Below, one piece after another: positions 61,473 to 64,000 of a DNA stretch of 64,000 bases. The stretch covers positions 4,339,499-4,403,498 of the forward strand of contig NC_092565.1 in assembly GCF_037975245.1 (NCBI RefSeq), read 5' to 3'. A program made the position numbers and the translations under genes. The notes below the pieces were generated by a model. It saw only the letters and a list, made by a program, of their open reading frames with translations. It did no database searches and was not told where the DNA came from. Each line of letters opens with the position of its first letter. The first letter of the stretch is position 1. Source of the stretch: Apostichopus japonicus. Taxonomy: Eukaryota > Echinodermata > Holothuroidea > Aspidochirotida > Stichopodidae.

Positions 61473-62351
61473 ATTGCAGTAATTTCAGGCATTTGCAGCT
61501 CAAATCATTTTAACCAAGCAGTAATGTTTGGAAGATTTTACAAAGATGAGGGTGACTAATGATTTTCTCATTTCTCCATACTGGTTACTTTAAGTTAAGG
61601 GTATGAAAAACTACACCAGGAACTGTTTTTTAATTTAGTTTACTTGATTGCATCGAGGAAGTTTGTTTTCTCTATTGTTTGGTAGGGAAAGAGATGTAGC
61701 TATAAATACTTGGCGTCTAGGAAAACAAAACGTCGTAAATTGTTGATTGGGAATTAAATATTTTACCGCTAGTTAAAGCTGTAAAGTACGGTATGTGCTA
61801 ATTCTCTGTTGTTGCTGTGCACTACAAGTCATATGCTGTTCTGGTATCTTGGATGTTAAAATCAAATGCAATATAGAAGTATGATTATAATAATAATATG
61901 ATGTTTGCAGCAATTGCAGTAATTTCAGGCATTTGCAGCTCAAATCATTTTAACCAAGCAGTAATGTTTAGAAGATTTTACAAAGATGAGGGTATCTAAT
62001 GATTTTCTCATTTCCTCATACTGGTTACTTTAAGTTAAGGGTATGAAAAACTACACCAGGAACTGTTTTTAATTTAGTTGTCTTGATTGCATCGAGGAAG
62101 TTTGTTTTCTCTATTGTTTGGTAGCGAAAGAGATGTAGCTATAAATACTTAGAGTCTAGGAAAACAAAACGTCGTTAATTGTTGATTGGGAATTAAATAT
62201 TTTACCGCTAGGTAAAGCTGTAAAGTACGGTATGTGCTAATTCTCTGTTGTTGCTGTGCACTACAAGTCATATGCTGTTCTGGTATCTTGGATGTTAAAA
62301 TCAAATGCAATATAGAAGTATGATTATAATAATAATATGATGTTTGCAGCG
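61473..62351. repeat. 440-bp tandem duplication, two copies
   Basis: ATTGCAGTAATTTCAGGCAT starts at 61473 and at 61913, and the copies run in parallel to GATGTTTGCAGC at about 61911 and 62351. They are about 97 percent alike by eye, with a handful of substitutions and single-base indels, so the duplication is fairly recent. Neither copy has a recognised coding function. Confidence 0.95.
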
Positions 62352-62420
62352 TGGAAGGCAGTTGTGTTATCACATCAAGCAGCCACATATGCATACATGT
62401 GGGAGGAGCCGAAAGAAAAA

Positions 62421-62472
62421 TATATTTGCTTACACTTCATATTGGGTATATTTGCTTACACTTCATATTGGG
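62421..62472. repeat. 26-bp perfect tandem duplication
   Basis: A unit starting TATATTTGCTTACACTTCAT occurs twice, at 62421 and 62447. Confidence 0.95.
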
Positions 62473-62489
62473 TGGCTATCCAATTGATA

Positions 62490-62675
62490 GTGTTTACCTC
62501 ATTTTGGAATAGTTTACAGTTTGGAAGACCATTTCAGATGGGGGCAAACCGTGGATTATGAAAAACCCACCTCAGTTTAGTCAGTCATGGCTCGGACCCA
62601 CAACTCCCCACTTGTACGGTTTCATTGCTTTTAATGCCCGTACATTTATCCAATAGACCGGATCTCTGATTGTTT
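62490..62675 (-). repeat. tRNA-derived SINE
   Basis: On the minus strand GGTCTATTGGATAAATGTAC resembles a D-arm/A-box and GGGTCCGAGCC a B-box. After them comes CTGAGGTGGGTTTTTCATAA, shared with the intron 6 copy of NOA1. Confidence 0.55.
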
Positions 62676-62724
62676 CATGAATTGTACCTGTAGGTAAAAA
62701 GCCAACAGCCAATAAAAACTATTC

Positions 62725-62937
62725 AATAAAGCATACATTGAAATTACATACATTCATATACAAAGATATGAATAAAGCTTATATTGAAATTACATACATT
62801 TATATACAAAGATATTATTTAATAATAATAAAGCATATATTGGAATTACATACATTTATATACAAAGATATTATTTAATAATAATAAAGCATATATTGGA
62901 ATTACATACATTTATATACCAAGATATTATTTAATAA
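62725..62937. repeat. AT-rich minisatellite, 46-56-bp unit, four copies
   Basis: AATAAAGC starts units at 62725, 62771, 62827 and 62883. Each contains ATTACATACATT and ATATACAAAGATAT. The first unit lacks a 10-bp TTATTTAATA segment present in the others. Confidence 0.93.
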
Positions 62938-63623
62938 TGAATAGCTCACATAAAACAATATGAATCACAACTGGCAATAATTTTACAGTCATGGAGATTT
63001 AAAAAAAATAATAAATAATAATAAGAATGGTTGAATTATCATTGAAAAAAAAACCCCTGTAAGTCACAGTTTATGTACTCTCAACTCTTAAACTTAGCTC
63101 TTTGCCTTTGGTTCCAGATATTAAGTTGTTCAATATGCAAGAAAAATTGAATTAAGGGGCAAGAAAACAAAATGGTCAATCATTTTCAAACTTGAAAAGA
63201 ATCATGTTACAGCCATTCTCTAGCATATTTTATTCAATGAGAAATTGGATTCTCACACTCGTCGACATCTCAGAATAATTTGTAGGGTGATAACCGTGTA
63301 TTTACCTGGTACAAAATCCAAGCATAAAGAGTTTGATATTTATAAATTATTAATAGCAACTGACGTACTTACTATACATGACTGGTGTCATTTTATACTG
63401 TCCTGATGTAATCTTTATTACTATATTACTAATTATTTCTCAAATTACACTCAATAGGACTTGTTTGAGTACAAATAAATAACGGTTGATAGGTTGCAGC
63501 ACTTCAACATTTGATTACAATCTGGTGATTAGAGCTCGTTTGATTTGTTACGATAAAAGTGCGAACGAAAGCAATTTACTCTGGTTGGGAGAAAGATGAC
63601 ATGTTGGATGGTCAACGTGGGCA
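62938..63623. other. AT-rich intergenic, nothing recognised
   Basis: No gene, RNA or repeat structure is apparent beyond short A and AAT runs. Confidence 0.5.
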
Positions 63624-63631
63624 TATCAGGG

Positions 63632-63733
63632 CAGTGGTATAGCCAAGGGGAGTGGGGGTGGGGGAACTTGGCCTCCAAATATATATGATTTTTTAAGAAC
63701 ATAGGTTCTGCGTACCCCCTAGCTATGCTCCTG
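63632..63733. mobile_element. hAT-type MITE, 102 bp, with perfect 8-bp target duplication
   Basis: The left terminus CAGTGGTATAGCCAAGGGG pairs with the right terminus CCCCCTAGCTATGCTCCTG. An identical TATCAGGG flanks both ends (63624-63631 and 63734-63741). It is very short and without coding. CAG...CTG ends and the 8-bp duplication identify it as hAT-mobilised. Confidence 0.92.
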
Positions 63734-64000
63734 TATCAGGGTACATGTATAAAGAGGGTCAAAACCTCTTTGATGAAAAACAAAAAGAATAGATTATTTA
63801 ATAGTTCTGCGTTAATCCGTTAGTGTTATACGCTGAAATATATATAGTGTTGACTACCATCAAACAGTATCTTCTCAGGGGCACCTGACAACACAAACTA
63901 CATACTCATGCTGGTTTTGACTCTTGACAAAGCCAGGATTCACACTGGGGAATGAGGTGAGAATCATGGCAGCAGAAAGAGGCAATTTCTTTGAAATACT

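Overview
The window is a piece of an animal nuclear genome. It is AT-rich, with split genes bounded by GT-AG introns, many microsatellites, homopolymer C/G runs and small terminal-inverted-repeat (TIR) transposons, and no operon-like packing. Protein similarity alone does not fix the species. The density of small hAT-type and tRNA-derived repeats and the intron sizes suggest a marine invertebrate deuterostome; an echinoderm such as a sea cucumber is my guess, and it is inference only.

Two complete protein-coding genes can be assembled exon by exon, and they are arranged head to head. On the minus strand, bases 45282 to 8201 carry an eight-exon nicotinamide/nicotinate-nucleotide adenylyltransferase (NMNAT, NAD+ synthesis). 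It encodes 281 aa, is NMNAT1-like with a basic nuclear-localisation-type cluster, and is spread over 37 kb, mostly intron. On the plus strand, bases 47439 to 55440 carry a seven-exon circularly permuted mitochondrial GTPase of the NOA1/YqeH family. It encodes 1065 aa, far longer than vertebrate NOA1, because of a long repeat-bearing N-terminal region. The start codons lie 2.16 kb apart.

The rest is intron and intergenic DNA dominated by repeats. From left to right: a MITE-like element with CAAAACGTCCC repeats at its ends (236-1092); a 585-bp tandem duplication (4615-5757); the NMNAT 3' exons with a hAT-like MITE (10286-10666); degenerate 0.2-kb repeats; a 1.68-kb hAT-like element with an exact 8-bp target duplication (12098-13773); the 17-kb NMNAT intron 4 with a 69-70-bp minisatellite (18575-18975) and CpG-retaining unique islands; introns 2 and 1, with a nested 2.4-kb TIR element (37120-39529), a repeat array built on TGACCTTTGACC, a second CAAAACGTCCC element (44218-44846) and a TIR element filled with TTAGGG-like repeats just inside intron 1; the intergenic spacer; NOA1 with tRNA-derived SINE pieces in its introns; and a gene-free 8.5-kb right end with a polypyrimidine tract, a 440-bp tandem duplication and a 102-bp hAT MITE with a perfect target duplication.

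The two genes work in related but separate processes: nuclear NAD+ supply and mitochondrial ribosome/respiratory assembly. No bacterial-type system, CRISPR array, viral gene or toxin gene was seen. The most interesting material is the unusual NOA1 N-terminus and C-terminal stop context, the two-copy tandem-TIR element family with 9-bp target duplications, the TIR-bounded TTAGGG array, and the CpG islands inside the NMNAT introns.
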